From: DAOMNN01 sp964404505
GTDB taxonomy: Bacteria > Pseudomonadota > Gammaproteobacteria > Burkholderiales > Rhodocyclaceae
NCBI GenBank assembly: GCA_964404505.1
Contig: CAYOKH010000009.1
Coordinates: 1 to 42,560, forward strand
Length of the DNA stretch: 42,560 bases
Direction: 5' to 3'
Shown: one piece after another, positions 15,252-22,898 of the stretch
How the letters are laid out: each line of letters begins with the position of its first letter
Position numbering within the stretch: position 1 is the stretch's first letter
Notes under the pieces: model-generated
Told to the model about the DNA's origin: nothing
The model's input: the letters and a program-made list of their open reading frames with translations, nothing else
The model's database searches: none
Position numbers and translations under genes: made by a program

Positions 15252-16061
15252 ATGAATTCCACTGAAACCCACAGTATCCCCGACGTCCAGAGTTCGGAGG
15301 ACATCCGCCAACTCGCGATCAACAAGGTCGGGATAAAGGCCATCCGCCACCCGGTCAAGCTCAGCGAAAGGAACGGTGGCGTGCAACACACCGTTGCGAT
15401 GTTCAATATGTATGTCGGTCTGCCCCACAATTTCAAGGGCACCCACATGTCGCGCTTCATCGAAATCCTGAACAGCAACGAACGCGAGATCTCGGTCGAA
15501 TCCTTCGAGCCTATGCTGCGCGAGATGGTCGAGCGCCTGGAGGCGGAGACCGGTCACGTCGAGATGACATTCCCCTATTTCATCAACAAGTCCGCCCCGG
15601 TTTCGGGCGTGCAGAGCCTGATGGACTATGAGGTCACCTTCACCGGGGAGATCCGCGAGGGCGGGCTGTACGAGTTCATGATGAAGATCGTGGTACCGGT
15701 CACGAGCCTTTGCCCATGCTCGAAGAAGATTGCCGACTACGGCGCGCACAATCAGCGCTCGCACGTCACGGTCACTGCGACTCTCAACGACCACCTGTGG
15801 ATCGAGGAGATCGTGCAGCTCGTGGAAGCACAGGCGTCGTGCCAGCTGTATGGCCTGCTCAAGCGCCCGGACGAGAAGTTCGTCACCGAGCACGCCTACG
15901 ACAATCCCAAGTTCGTCGAGGACATGGTGCGGGATGTCGCGGGCCTGCTCGACGCTGAACCGCGCATCAGTGCGTTCGCGGTCGAATCCGAGAACTTCGA
16001 ATCGATCCACAATCATTCCGCATACGCGATCATCGAACGCGACAAGCGCACCGTCGGTTAA
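15252..16061 (+). CDS. folE2: GTP cyclohydrolase FolE2 (type IB)
   Basis: FolE2 converts GTP to 7,8-dihydroneopterin triphosphate for folate and queuosine synthesis. It differs from FolE in metal use and typically works when zinc is scarce. The 269-residue protein has VGIKAIRHPV, the metal-ligand region TSLCPCSKKIADYGAHNQRSH and ESFESIHNHSAYA. The ATG at 15252 gives the family N-terminus. It lies 60 bases after dxs. I saw no palindromic Zur box upstream. It may share the dxs transcript. It ends 20 bases from the convergent qhpG. Confidence 0.95.
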   Translation: MNSTETHSIPDVQSSEDIRQLAINKVGIKAIRHPVKLSERNGGVQHTVAMFNMYVGLPHNFKGTHMSRFIEILNSNEREISVESFEPMLREMVERLEAETGHVEMTFPYFINKSAPVSGVQSLMDYEVTFTGEIREGGLYEFMMKIVVPVTSLCPCSKKIADYGAHNQRSHVTVTATLNDHLWIEEIVQLVEAQASCQLYGLLKRPDEKFVTEHAYDNPKFVEDMVRDVAGLLDAEPRISAFAVESENFESIHNHSAYAIIERDKRTVG

Positions 16062-16081
16062 GTCAATCGGGCCGCCGCGCT

Positions 16082-17428
16082 TCAGACGCACCACCGCCTG
16101 ATCCACCCGCGGTCGCACATCCACGTCAGAATGGCTGCTGCTGCGTGTGCATCCGGACCGAGGTGCCGCGCCAGTATCGGCTCGGGGTCGGCCCCTGCCG
16201 GCACCTGTCGCAGCGCCCTCAGCATGGGGGCTGCCGGGTGCCCGCCCACGTGCCACACACCCAAAGGGTCGGCGGGCGTGACGACGACCTCGGCCTCCTC
16301 GATGAAGCCTGCGTTCATGACTGGCATCACGCGGGTCTCGACCGCTTCCGGATCCACCGGAGAATGCGACGGCTCGGCATCGGGCCAGGCCCTGCGTCTT
16401 GACCAGAAAGGCTGATCCGGCCACTGCCGCTCCAGCAGGCAGAAATCGCGCCCGATCCGGGCAAACCGATGAAACAGCGTGTCCACCCGCATCCTGTGGA
16501 AAAGGCTCGCCAGCGCTGCAAAGTCCGGACGGCGCAGGATCGTGTTGACGACGGCGGGCGCCTGCAGTGCAGACGACAGGGCCTGGAACACGCCGTTGCC
16601 CGAAAGCGGATCGACCGCCATTGCGGCGTCCCCGACACGGATCCAGTTCTTCCCGACCGGATTCCGGCACAGGACCGGGGTGCTCGAGCGGGCATGGACG
16701 ACTCCAAGCGGCGTGGAATCCTCGAGGAACGGACGGGCCGTTTCCAGTTGCGACAGAAGCTGCTCGCAGAACGCCCGCAGGGACCTCTTGGGCGGAAGCC
16801 TGCGCTCGGCCACGTCGAAGCTCAGCTGCAGGTAACGCCGTCCATCACGCGCTGAGGCCATCCACGCCCAGCCGTCGGGGTGGCTCTGCACAGCCGAGCG
16901 TGCCTCGGCGCAGGGGCCTTGGCGGTAATGCAGCACCGACACCGTCTCCGCACCCCGCAGACGGCTGATCCCTGCGGAAGGGGCCGCACGGCCGCGCGCC
17001 TCGACCACGAATCCGGCCTCGATCACCGTCGACGCCCCGTCCCGCCGCACGGCCTCGACCTCGAAGCCGTCGCCACGCGCGGTGCAGCCTCGGACGTGAC
17101 CTTCCAGCATGGCCACGCCGTTGCGGTCCAGATCCCGCCAAAGACAACGGTCCAACGCGGCGCGCTCGATGAGACGCTCGGTATTCGCCGCACTGGCGAC
17201 ACCGTTCCAGTTCACCTCGCGACGCGACGGCTCGGGCAGAATCTCGGTGAACGACTCGAAACCGGCGCTGAGCAGACCAGCGACGACGCGATCCGATATC
17301 CCTTCCATTGCCGCAAACGGTCGCGCCTCGCCGACGATCACGACCTCATGGCCGAGGCGCTGCAGGCCCAGCGCTGTAGCCGAAGCGGCCGGCCCGGCCC
17401 CCATGACCACGATTTCGCAACGCTTCAT
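16082..17428 (-). CDS. qhpG: QhpG-like FAD monooxygenase (CTQ maturation)
   Basis: In Paracoccus and Pseudomonas, QhpG is a flavoprotein monooxygenase that hydroxylates the tryptophan of QhpC on the way to cysteine tryptophylquinone. The 448-residue protein has the N-terminal FAD-binding loop VVMGAGPAASATALGL, a tryptophan-halogenase-like body and the second FAD motif VGDAAMAVDPLSGNGVFQAL. It lacks a signal peptide, so it is cytoplasmic. The start at 17428 (MKRCEIVVMG) has GGAG six bases upstream; it follows the qhpE stop by 14 bases. The fold assignment is seen; the specific role rests on being the last gene of a complete qhp operon. Confidence 0.9.
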   Translation of the reverse strand: MKRCEIVVMGAGPAASATALGLQRLGHEVVIVGEARPFAAMEGISDRVVAGLLSAGFESFTEILPEPSRREVNWNGVASAANTERLIERAALDRCLWRDLDRNGVAMLEGHVRGCTARGDGFEVEAVRRDGASTVIEAGFVVEARGRAAPSAGISRLRGAETVSVLHYRQGPCAEARSAVQSHPDGWAWMASARDGRRYLQLSFDVAERRLPPKRSLRAFCEQLLSQLETARPFLEDSTPLGVVHARSSTPVLCRNPVGKNWIRVGDAAMAVDPLSGNGVFQALSSALQAPAVVNTILRRPDFAALASLFHRMRVDTLFHRFARIGRDFCLLERQWPDQPFWSRRRAWPDAEPSHSPVDPEAVETRVMPVMNAGFIEEAEVVVTPADPLGVWHVGGHPAAPMLRALRQVPAGADPEPILARHLGPDAHAAAAILTWMCDRGWIRRWCV

Positions 17429-17442
17429 CGTCCACTCCGGTT

Positions 17443-18123
17443 TCAACCGACGCGCCGCTCGGGGCCGTGGTAGCACGCGCGCTCGATCAGGTAGCGCCGC
17501 AGCCGCGACGCTACCGGCCGTCCTCCAGCCTCCAGGTGGCGGGCAACCTCGCCCGTCAGGTGCGCGCAACCGGCACTTGCGCCTACGCCTGCACCCGATG
17601 CACCCAGAGGTCGGACGTGGGCACCGAAATCGGCATAGGCGGACCCGAGATACGAGATCTCGCCACGGCCGCAGCGTGCATCACCGGTCATCCTGAACAC
17701 CCCGGGGTATGCGGCCGGGTACACCGCAGAGCCGCGCGCGGGAGCCGATGCACACAGGATCACGCCCGCCTTGAGCGCCCCCTCGCACGCGAACGCCAGA
17801 ACGTCGCGATCATGACGCAGCCCGAGACTGAGATTGATCGCCTGCGCCCCTTGCTCAACCAGCCAGTCGATGGCGCTCGCAACCTGGGCGGCGGAGGTGG
17901 CAAGCCTTTCGCGAAAGACCTGCGCGACGAGGAAACGTACCTCGGGTGCAACCCACGCGATGATGTCCAGAATCTCGCTCCCATGGCCCAGCTGATCCAC
18001 GAGCGGATCGGTGCGGTGCGACAGTCCTTCGCGCAGCGTGAAGCCGGCGGACGCAAGCACCCTGGGCGCCTGATCCTCGCGACAACCGCTGTCGACGATT
18101 CCGATCCGGACCGGTTCAGGCAT
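17443..18123 (-). CDS. qhpE: QhpE subtilisin-like leader protease
   Basis: QhpE is known as a cytoplasmic S8-type serine protease that removes the leader of crosslinked QhpC. The 226-residue protein is much smaller than secreted subtilases and has no signal or prosequence. A triad is visible: Asp11 in GIVDSG, His47 in DQLGHGSEI and Ser183 in GASAGCAHLTG. The segment equivalent to the usual AAGN, which supplies the oxyanion-hole Asn, reads ASAP, so that Asn appears to be absent. The start at 18123 has GGAGG upstream and overlaps the qhpF stop by eight bases. Confidence 0.9.
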   Translation of the reverse strand: MPEPVRIGIVDSGCREDQAPRVLASAGFTLREGLSHRTDPLVDQLGHGSEILDIIAWVAPEVRFLVAQVFRERLATSAAQVASAIDWLVEQGAQAINLSLGLRHDRDVLAFACEGALKAGVILCASAPARGSAVYPAAYPGVFRMTGDARCGRGEISYLGSAYADFGAHVRPLGASGAGVGASAGCAHLTGEVARHLEAGGRPVASRLRRYLIERACYHGPERRVG

Positions 18124-19858
18124 CGATGGCCACCTCCGGCACCGAATCACCCGCAGGCACGAGTCGACCGGCCTCGAGAACCAGGCGCACATCGCAGCCG
18201 GCGAGCGTTGCGGACCGATGACTGACGAGAATGCGCGTCCGCTGCCCAAAGAGGCGGTCGACCGCAGCGATGACCTGCGCTTCGGTGTGTTCGTCGACCG
18301 CCGAGGTCGCCTCGTCGAGCACGAGAACCACCGGCTGCTGCAGAAGTGCGCGCGCAATCGCAATGCGTTGCTTCTGCCCGCCCGACAGTTGCTGGCCTCT
18401 CTCTCCGAGCGGCGTGTCCAGCCCTTGCGGCAGGCGCTCGATCAGTTCGCCCAGCTGCGCCTCGCGCGCCGCATGTGCGACCGCCTCGTCGCTCGCATCG
18501 GGCATCGCGTAGCGCAGGTTGTCCGCAAGCGTACCGCGAAACAGCACGATGTCCTGGCTGACCACCGCCACTGCCCGACGCAGATCCAGCATTGCCAATT
18601 CCCGCAGGTCGATCCCGTCGAGGCGAACGACCCCCTCCTGCGGATCATAGTGCCGGTGCAACAGATCGATCAGCGTCGATTTCCCCGCGCCGGACACACC
18701 GCTCACGCCGACCTTGCTGCCCGCCGGAAGACTGGCGCTGACACCGTTCAGGACCGGCTGCGCGCGTCCCGGATAGCGGAACACGACGTTCTCGAAGCTG
18801 ACAGCCCCACCGAAATCCGCCGGCAAAGGCGACGGCCGGCGCGGCGAGCTTACATCCGGCTCGGCCTGGCGAAGTTCGTTCACCCGCGCCAGACTCACGC
18901 TCATGCGCTGGATCGCGACATAAAGCCCGAGGAGGCTGTTGACCGGGCCGACCGCCATGGCCAGATAGGTCGAAAAGGCGATCAGCGAACCCAGTTGCCA
19001 CTGCCCGTGTATGACCCACCAGCCCCCGATCAGAAAAGCGGTGGCGCGGGTCAGCGAAGTCAGCGTCCCGGGCACGGCATGGGTCAGGAACTCCGTCACC
19101 TGCAAACTCAGCAGGTCGGTCAGATAGCGGTCGTTCAGCGTGTCCAGCCGCCCGGCCTCGCGTCGCTCCTGGCCGGTGGCCTGGATGAACTTCATCGACG
19201 GCAGGGTTTCCACCAGAAAGCTCGACAGGTCGGCCGAACGCTCGCGTACCGAGCGCGTCCGGTTTTCGATCTTGCGCCGCATCCAGCGCAGCCATATGAC
19301 TTCGACCGGAATCAGGACCAGGACCAGCAGCGACAGCTCCCACGAAAGCGCGACGAGCAGAACCACTGCGCCGGTCAGGCCGATGACGCTGCTCACTGCG
19401 GCAAACAGGCTGTCGAGCGCGAAACGCTGGATCTCGGCGACGTCGCCATCGATGCGCGACAGGAGGTCTCCGGTGCGGCGCTGCGCGAAGAACGCGGGCG
19501 ACAGGCTCTGCAAGTGGCGATAGACGTCGCTTCGCACGGCGAACAGGATCTTCCCCGACAAGCGCGTATGCAGATAGCGATTGATCCCGGCAAGTGCGGT
19601 ACCGACGACTCCGACCAGCATCATGATCACCGCGATCACGACGAGGGCCGCATAGTCCCCCGCCAGCAGACCATCGTCGATCAGCAGCTTGACCAGCCAG
19701 GGTTGCACCAGGACGAGCGCCGACGCCAGCACCGACAATCCGAGCAACCCGGCAATGGCCCGTTGTTGCGGTCTCACGAAGCCGTAAAGCCACGCGAATC
19801 CCCGACGCAGCGATTCGCGTTCGCGCAAGTCGTCGATCCGGACGAGCCAACTCAGCAT
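18116..19858 (-). CDS. qhpF: QhpF ABC transporter (QhpC exporter)
   Basis: This is a 580-residue fused ABC half-transporter. The N-terminal membrane domain (about 25-310) has several hydrophobic segments, including LLGLSVLASALVLVQPW, LVVIAVIMMLVGVVGTA and LTGAVVLLVALSWELSLLVLVLIP. The C-terminal ATPase has Walker A GVSGAGKS, signature LSGGQ and Walker B VLVLDEATS. In known qhp operons QhpF is thought to carry the crosslinked gamma subunit to the periplasm; that role is taken from context here. The ATG at 19858 has AAGGGA five bases upstream; a GTG at 19924 is rejected for lack of spacing. It lies 95 bases after qhpB. Confidence 0.93.
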   Translation of the reverse strand: MLSWLVRIDDLRERESLRRGFAWLYGFVRPQQRAIAGLLGLSVLASALVLVQPWLVKLLIDDGLLAGDYAALVVIAVIMMLVGVVGTALAGINRYLHTRLSGKILFAVRSDVYRHLQSLSPAFFAQRRTGDLLSRIDGDVAEIQRFALDSLFAAVSSVIGLTGAVVLLVALSWELSLLVLVLIPVEVIWLRWMRRKIENRTRSVRERSADLSSFLVETLPSMKFIQATGQERREAGRLDTLNDRYLTDLLSLQVTEFLTHAVPGTLTSLTRATAFLIGGWWVIHGQWQLGSLIAFSTYLAMAVGPVNSLLGLYVAIQRMSVSLARVNELRQAEPDVSSPRRPSPLPADFGGAVSFENVVFRYPGRAQPVLNGVSASLPAGSKVGVSGVSGAGKSTLIDLLHRHYDPQEGVVRLDGIDLRELAMLDLRRAVAVVSQDIVLFRGTLADNLRYAMPDASDEAVAHAAREAQLGELIERLPQGLDTPLGERGQQLSGGQKQRIAIARALLQQPVVLVLDEATSAVDEHTEAQVIAAVDRLFGQRTRILVSHRSATLAGCDVRLVLEAGRLVPAGDSVPEVAIDA

Positions 19859-19953
19859 GCCTGTCCCTTGCGATCCGAAAGGACCCTCATTATCGACGAG
19901 AAAAGGGACGTACCGGCCGGGCACTCCCTTTCGATCTACCGCATCGCCACGGA

Positions 19954-21087
19954 TCAGTTGCGGATTCTGGCGATGCGCAGATCGGCCGTCGACATGTCGC
20001 CCGGCAACCGGATCTCGCCGATCTTGCTCAGCGTGGCCGTGTCGTGGATCGAGATGTCGTTGGCCGCTCCACCGATGAACAGCTTCATTCCGTCACCGGA
20101 GATGTTCACGCTGTAGTACGTATGCGGCAGCTGCTCGGCCAGCAGCGTCTCCTTTTTCGCGATGTCGTGCTTGGACACGGTGTTGAACGCACCGTACAGG
20201 ATGTTCGAATCGTGCGGATCGGTCACGAAAGTGAAGATGATGAATTCGAACGGGATGATCTCCATCTGTTCGGCCTTCCCCGTATCGAGGTCGACCCGAC
20301 TCATGCCCCACCACCACTCCGCGGTCTCGAAATCCCGTTGCTCGCTTTCGAACCTGGCCGTCAGGTACGGCATGATGTATTCATTGCGATGCTCCCCCTG
20401 GGAGTGCATCGCAAATGCATCCGGAGGCAACCACAGCGGCCCCCGATCCCAGTTCGCGAGGGCGGTGACGACCCGGGTTTCCCCGGTCTTCGAGTCGATC
20501 GCCTCGATGTCGGCGCCTCCGAGGATCACCTCGCCCGTGGCGGTGGCAGCGATCTTGGTGATGCGGCGATTGACCGGGAAGGTCCGGATCGGTTTTGCGT
20601 CGACGCCGTCGGCAATGTTGAAGACCGCAAGACGTGGCTCCAGCACTTGCATGCGATCGAGCAGATGGCGGACCGGATTCTGGACAGTATAGAGTTCCGT
20701 GCCGTCCGCGCTGACCGCGATCGACTGGAAGCTCTTCACCTTCACATCGCCACTCGATTGTGCAGCCGAAAACACGATCTCGCAGTTGCTGATGTCGAAG
20801 CCGTACACGTCCTCCCACATGTTTCCCAGCACATAGGCGACCCGTCCATCGGGCGACAGCGCAATTGCCCCCGACCCGAACTTGCCGGGTATGTCGCAGC
20901 TGCGCAGGATCGTATGCGCCCGCATGTCAATGACATGCAACTGGCCCGGACGTGTCACGGTCAGCAGGTACTCCTCGGTTGCGGCGGCCGTTGCATCCAT
21001 CGCCGTCGTCCCGTACCCCGCGGCCAGGGTACCGATACCCACCGCTCCTGCCAGGCCGGCGATCTTGATAAGGCTCTTCAGAGTCAT
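19954..21087 (-). CDS. qhpB: Quinohemoprotein amine dehydrogenase beta subunit
   Basis: The 377-residue protein has a hydrophobic N-terminal export signal (MTLKSLIKIAGLAGAVGIGTLAAGY) followed by a seven-bladed beta-propeller with repeated segments such as GAIALSPDGRVAYVLG, SIAVSADGTELYTVQNP and SVNISGDGMKLFIGGAAND. In QHNDH the beta propeller packs on the gamma subunit and shapes the active site in the periplasm. By itself it could be mistaken for a generic YVTN-repeat protein; the position directly after qhpC settles it. GGGAG lies eight bases before the ATG. Confidence 0.93.
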   Translation of the reverse strand: MTLKSLIKIAGLAGAVGIGTLAAGYGTTAMDATAAATEEYLLTVTRPGQLHVIDMRAHTILRSCDIPGKFGSGAIALSPDGRVAYVLGNMWEDVYGFDISNCEIVFSAAQSSGDVKVKSFQSIAVSADGTELYTVQNPVRHLLDRMQVLEPRLAVFNIADGVDAKPIRTFPVNRRITKIAATATGEVILGGADIEAIDSKTGETRVVTALANWDRGPLWLPPDAFAMHSQGEHRNEYIMPYLTARFESEQRDFETAEWWWGMSRVDLDTGKAEQMEIIPFEFIIFTFVTDPHDSNILYGAFNTVSKHDIAKKETLLAEQLPHTYYSVNISGDGMKLFIGGAANDISIHDTATLSKIGEIRLPGDMSTADLRIARIRN

Positions 21088-21102
21088 CCGGGCCGCTCCC
21101 TG

Positions 21103-21426
21103 TCAGTCGTTGTCTTCAAAGATGCCGTCGAGCCTGCGCCAGTCCTTGTCGGCCTTGTCGGCGCCCTGACCCCAGTCGGGATAGCTGCTCATCGTGTCCG
21201 GCACTTGCGCGGGCCACCAGCACGAATCCGCGCAGCCATACAGATCCGCTTCCATCGGCTGACACAGAGAGCCCAGGCCGCCAAAGGGATCGATCTCCCA
21301 GCCGGGGTCAACGGTCGCGGTGCAACCGACGACAGTCTGCATCGCCACGACTTCCTCGACCTCGGCGGGGTCCACGGCCCGCTCGAGCAGCTTCGCCTTC
21401 CTGTTCAGCGATTTGAGATGTTTCAT
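21103..21426 (-). CDS. qhpC: Quinohemoprotein amine dehydrogenase gamma subunit (CTQ carrier)
   Basis: The gamma subunit carries the peptidyl cysteine tryptophylquinone cofactor and three Cys-to-Asp/Glu thioether bridges. In this 107-residue precursor, subtracting 28 places every known Paracoccus residue in register: C35-E44 (Cys7-Glu16), C55-D61 (Cys27-Asp33), C69-D77 (Cys41-Asp49) and the CTQ pair C65-W71 (Cys37-Trp43). The 28-residue charged leader is not a Sec signal and would be removed by QhpE after modification. The core QPMEADLYGC...CWWPAQVPD is highly recognisable. The ATG directly abuts the qhpD stop, with AGGAGG inside the end of qhpD. Confidence 0.97.
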   Translation of the reverse strand: MKHLKSLNRKAKLLERAVDPAEVEEVVAMQTVVGCTATVDPGWEIDPFGGLGSLCQPMEADLYGCADSCWWPAQVPDTMSSYPDWGQGADKADKDWRRLDGIFEDND

Positions 21427-22860
21427 TCAGGCACTCCTCCTCGGAGAGACATGTGCGGCAAAGAACCCCGGGTTCTCTGTGATGATGCGTGCATATACCT
21501 CGATACCGAAATCGACCCAGTCGCGCAGAAGGTCGCAATAGTGATAGGACGGATGCGTCGCATCGCCGTATTTCGCATAGCTTTCGTGATAGCAGCCACC
21601 GGAACAGATGTTGCGGATGCGACAGGTCTGGCAACCTGTCCCGGCGCGGTCCAGACGCTTCTCGACGAACGCGGCCAGACGCGGCCGGTCGATACCCTTG
21701 TCGACGTCACCGAACAGGGGCATGTTCGATCCGGTAAAGCGGTGGCACAGATTGAGCCCGCCGTCGCCGTCGACCGCCAGCAATCCCACGCCAGCCCCGC
21801 ATGGCAGCTGCTTCTTGTTGCCTTCGTGCATGTCGGTGAGCAGCTGATGCATGTTGCCGAAACCGACGTTGCGCCCTTCCAGGGCATGGGCCAGATAGCG
21901 CCGGCCGAGCCGCTTCAGACCCGCAAATACCGCGGCCAGCTCATCGGCAGGCAGATTGAAGGCCGCGATGTCACCCGAGGTAACCGGCCCGAATCCGACC
22001 TCGTGAAACCCCAATTCACCCTGCAGGTGGTCGAAAATGTCCTCGACATCGGTGGCTCCACGGGTCAGAGTCACGCGGCAGCCGACCGGACGGGCAGTGT
22101 AGCGTGCCAGAAGCATTTCGACCTTGCGCCTGACGATGTCGTAGGTGCCGTGACCGCCGATCGTGCGCCTGTTGCGGTCGTGCATCGCCCTGGGACCGTC
22201 CATGGATACGGTCAGGCCGAAGCGGTGGGCATTGAACCAGTCCACGACCGACTCGTTAAGCAGAGTCGCGTTGGTCGTCAGCGTGAAATCCACCTTCGCG
22301 CCGTGTCGGGCGAACCGGGCTTCGCAGTAGGCGACCAGGTCGCGAATCAGATCCATGTGCGTGAGCGGCTCGCCACCGAAGAACACCACGTTGTAGCGCG
22401 GCTGGTCGGGAGACTCGCGCAGCAGCATCTCTATCGCCTTGATTGCGGTGTCGCAGGCCATCTTGCGCCCGTGCGCCGGAGTCGCGAGATCCTCCTTGTA
22501 GCAGTACGTGCAGCTGAGGTTGCAGCCGGTATTGATGTTCAGCACCACCGTATTCAGCGGGAACTTCGTCACCGCCTGCGGCAGCTGATTGATCCGCGCG
22601 GTCGTGCCGACGTCCGTGATGACTTCCAGCGAGCGAAGCTCCGCGATCACTTCCGACAGCGCATCCGCTCCGTGGCGCTGCACGAGGTGTTCCCGCAACA
22701 GTTCGGGGGTCACCTGCTCATACCGGTCGAACAGGGCGAGCAGCGCCCGACTCGGCCCGTCCAGTTCGAACAGGCCGCTGCTGGGAACGTGAAACAGCAT
22801 CTGCCGCGCGCCGACATCGACGCGGTGCAGGTTGGGTCTCACCAGGGTCATCGTGCCCAT
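21427..22860 (-). CDS. qhpD: QhpD radical SAM peptide crosslinking enzyme
   Basis: QhpD forms the intrapeptidyl thioether bonds of QhpC by a radical S-adenosylmethionine reaction in the cytoplasm. The protein has an N-terminal domain of about 100 residues (a likely peptide-recognition region), the radical SAM motif CNLSCTYC, FFGGEPLTH and LTTNATLL, and a C-terminal SPASM domain with cysteines in PCGAGVGLLA, LNLCHRF and CQTCRIRNICSGGC. I choose the ATG at 22858-22860 (477 residues) over the in-frame GTG at 22866, because GAGAGG sits about five bases upstream of the ATG. qhpC follows with no gap. Confidence 0.95.
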   Translation of the reverse strand: MGTMTLVRPNLHRVDVGARQMLFHVPSSGLFELDGPSRALLALFDRYEQVTPELLREHLVQRHGADALSEVIAELRSLEVITDVGTTARINQLPQAVTKFPLNTVVLNINTGCNLSCTYCYKEDLATPAHGRKMACDTAIKAIEMLLRESPDQPRYNVVFFGGEPLTHMDLIRDLVAYCEARFARHGAKVDFTLTTNATLLNESVVDWFNAHRFGLTVSMDGPRAMHDRNRRTIGGHGTYDIVRRKVEMLLARYTARPVGCRVTLTRGATDVEDIFDHLQGELGFHEVGFGPVTSGDIAAFNLPADELAAVFAGLKRLGRRYLAHALEGRNVGFGNMHQLLTDMHEGNKKQLPCGAGVGLLAVDGDGGLNLCHRFTGSNMPLFGDVDKGIDRPRLAAFVEKRLDRAGTGCQTCRIRNICSGGCYHESYAKYGDATHPSYHYCDLLRDWVDFGIEVYARIITENPGFFAAHVSPRRSA

Positions 22861-22898
22861 GTCCACCTCTCGGCCTCGGCCGCAATTACCGCAAGCGT

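Noticed and set aside
16082..17428. Tryptophan halogenase or secondary-metabolite monooxygenase
   Set aside because: The fold is similar, but no biosynthetic cluster surrounds it and it is the terminal gene of a complete CTQ-maturation operon.
18218..20116. Plus-strand open frame of 632 codons opposite qhpF
   Set aside because: It is antisense to a clear ABC transporter and very rich in Arg, Gln and His with no domain.
19954..21087. Generic YVTN-repeat or lactonase-like protein
   Set aside because: The propeller alone is ambiguous, but its place directly after qhpC in a full qhp operon identifies it as the QHNDH beta subunit.
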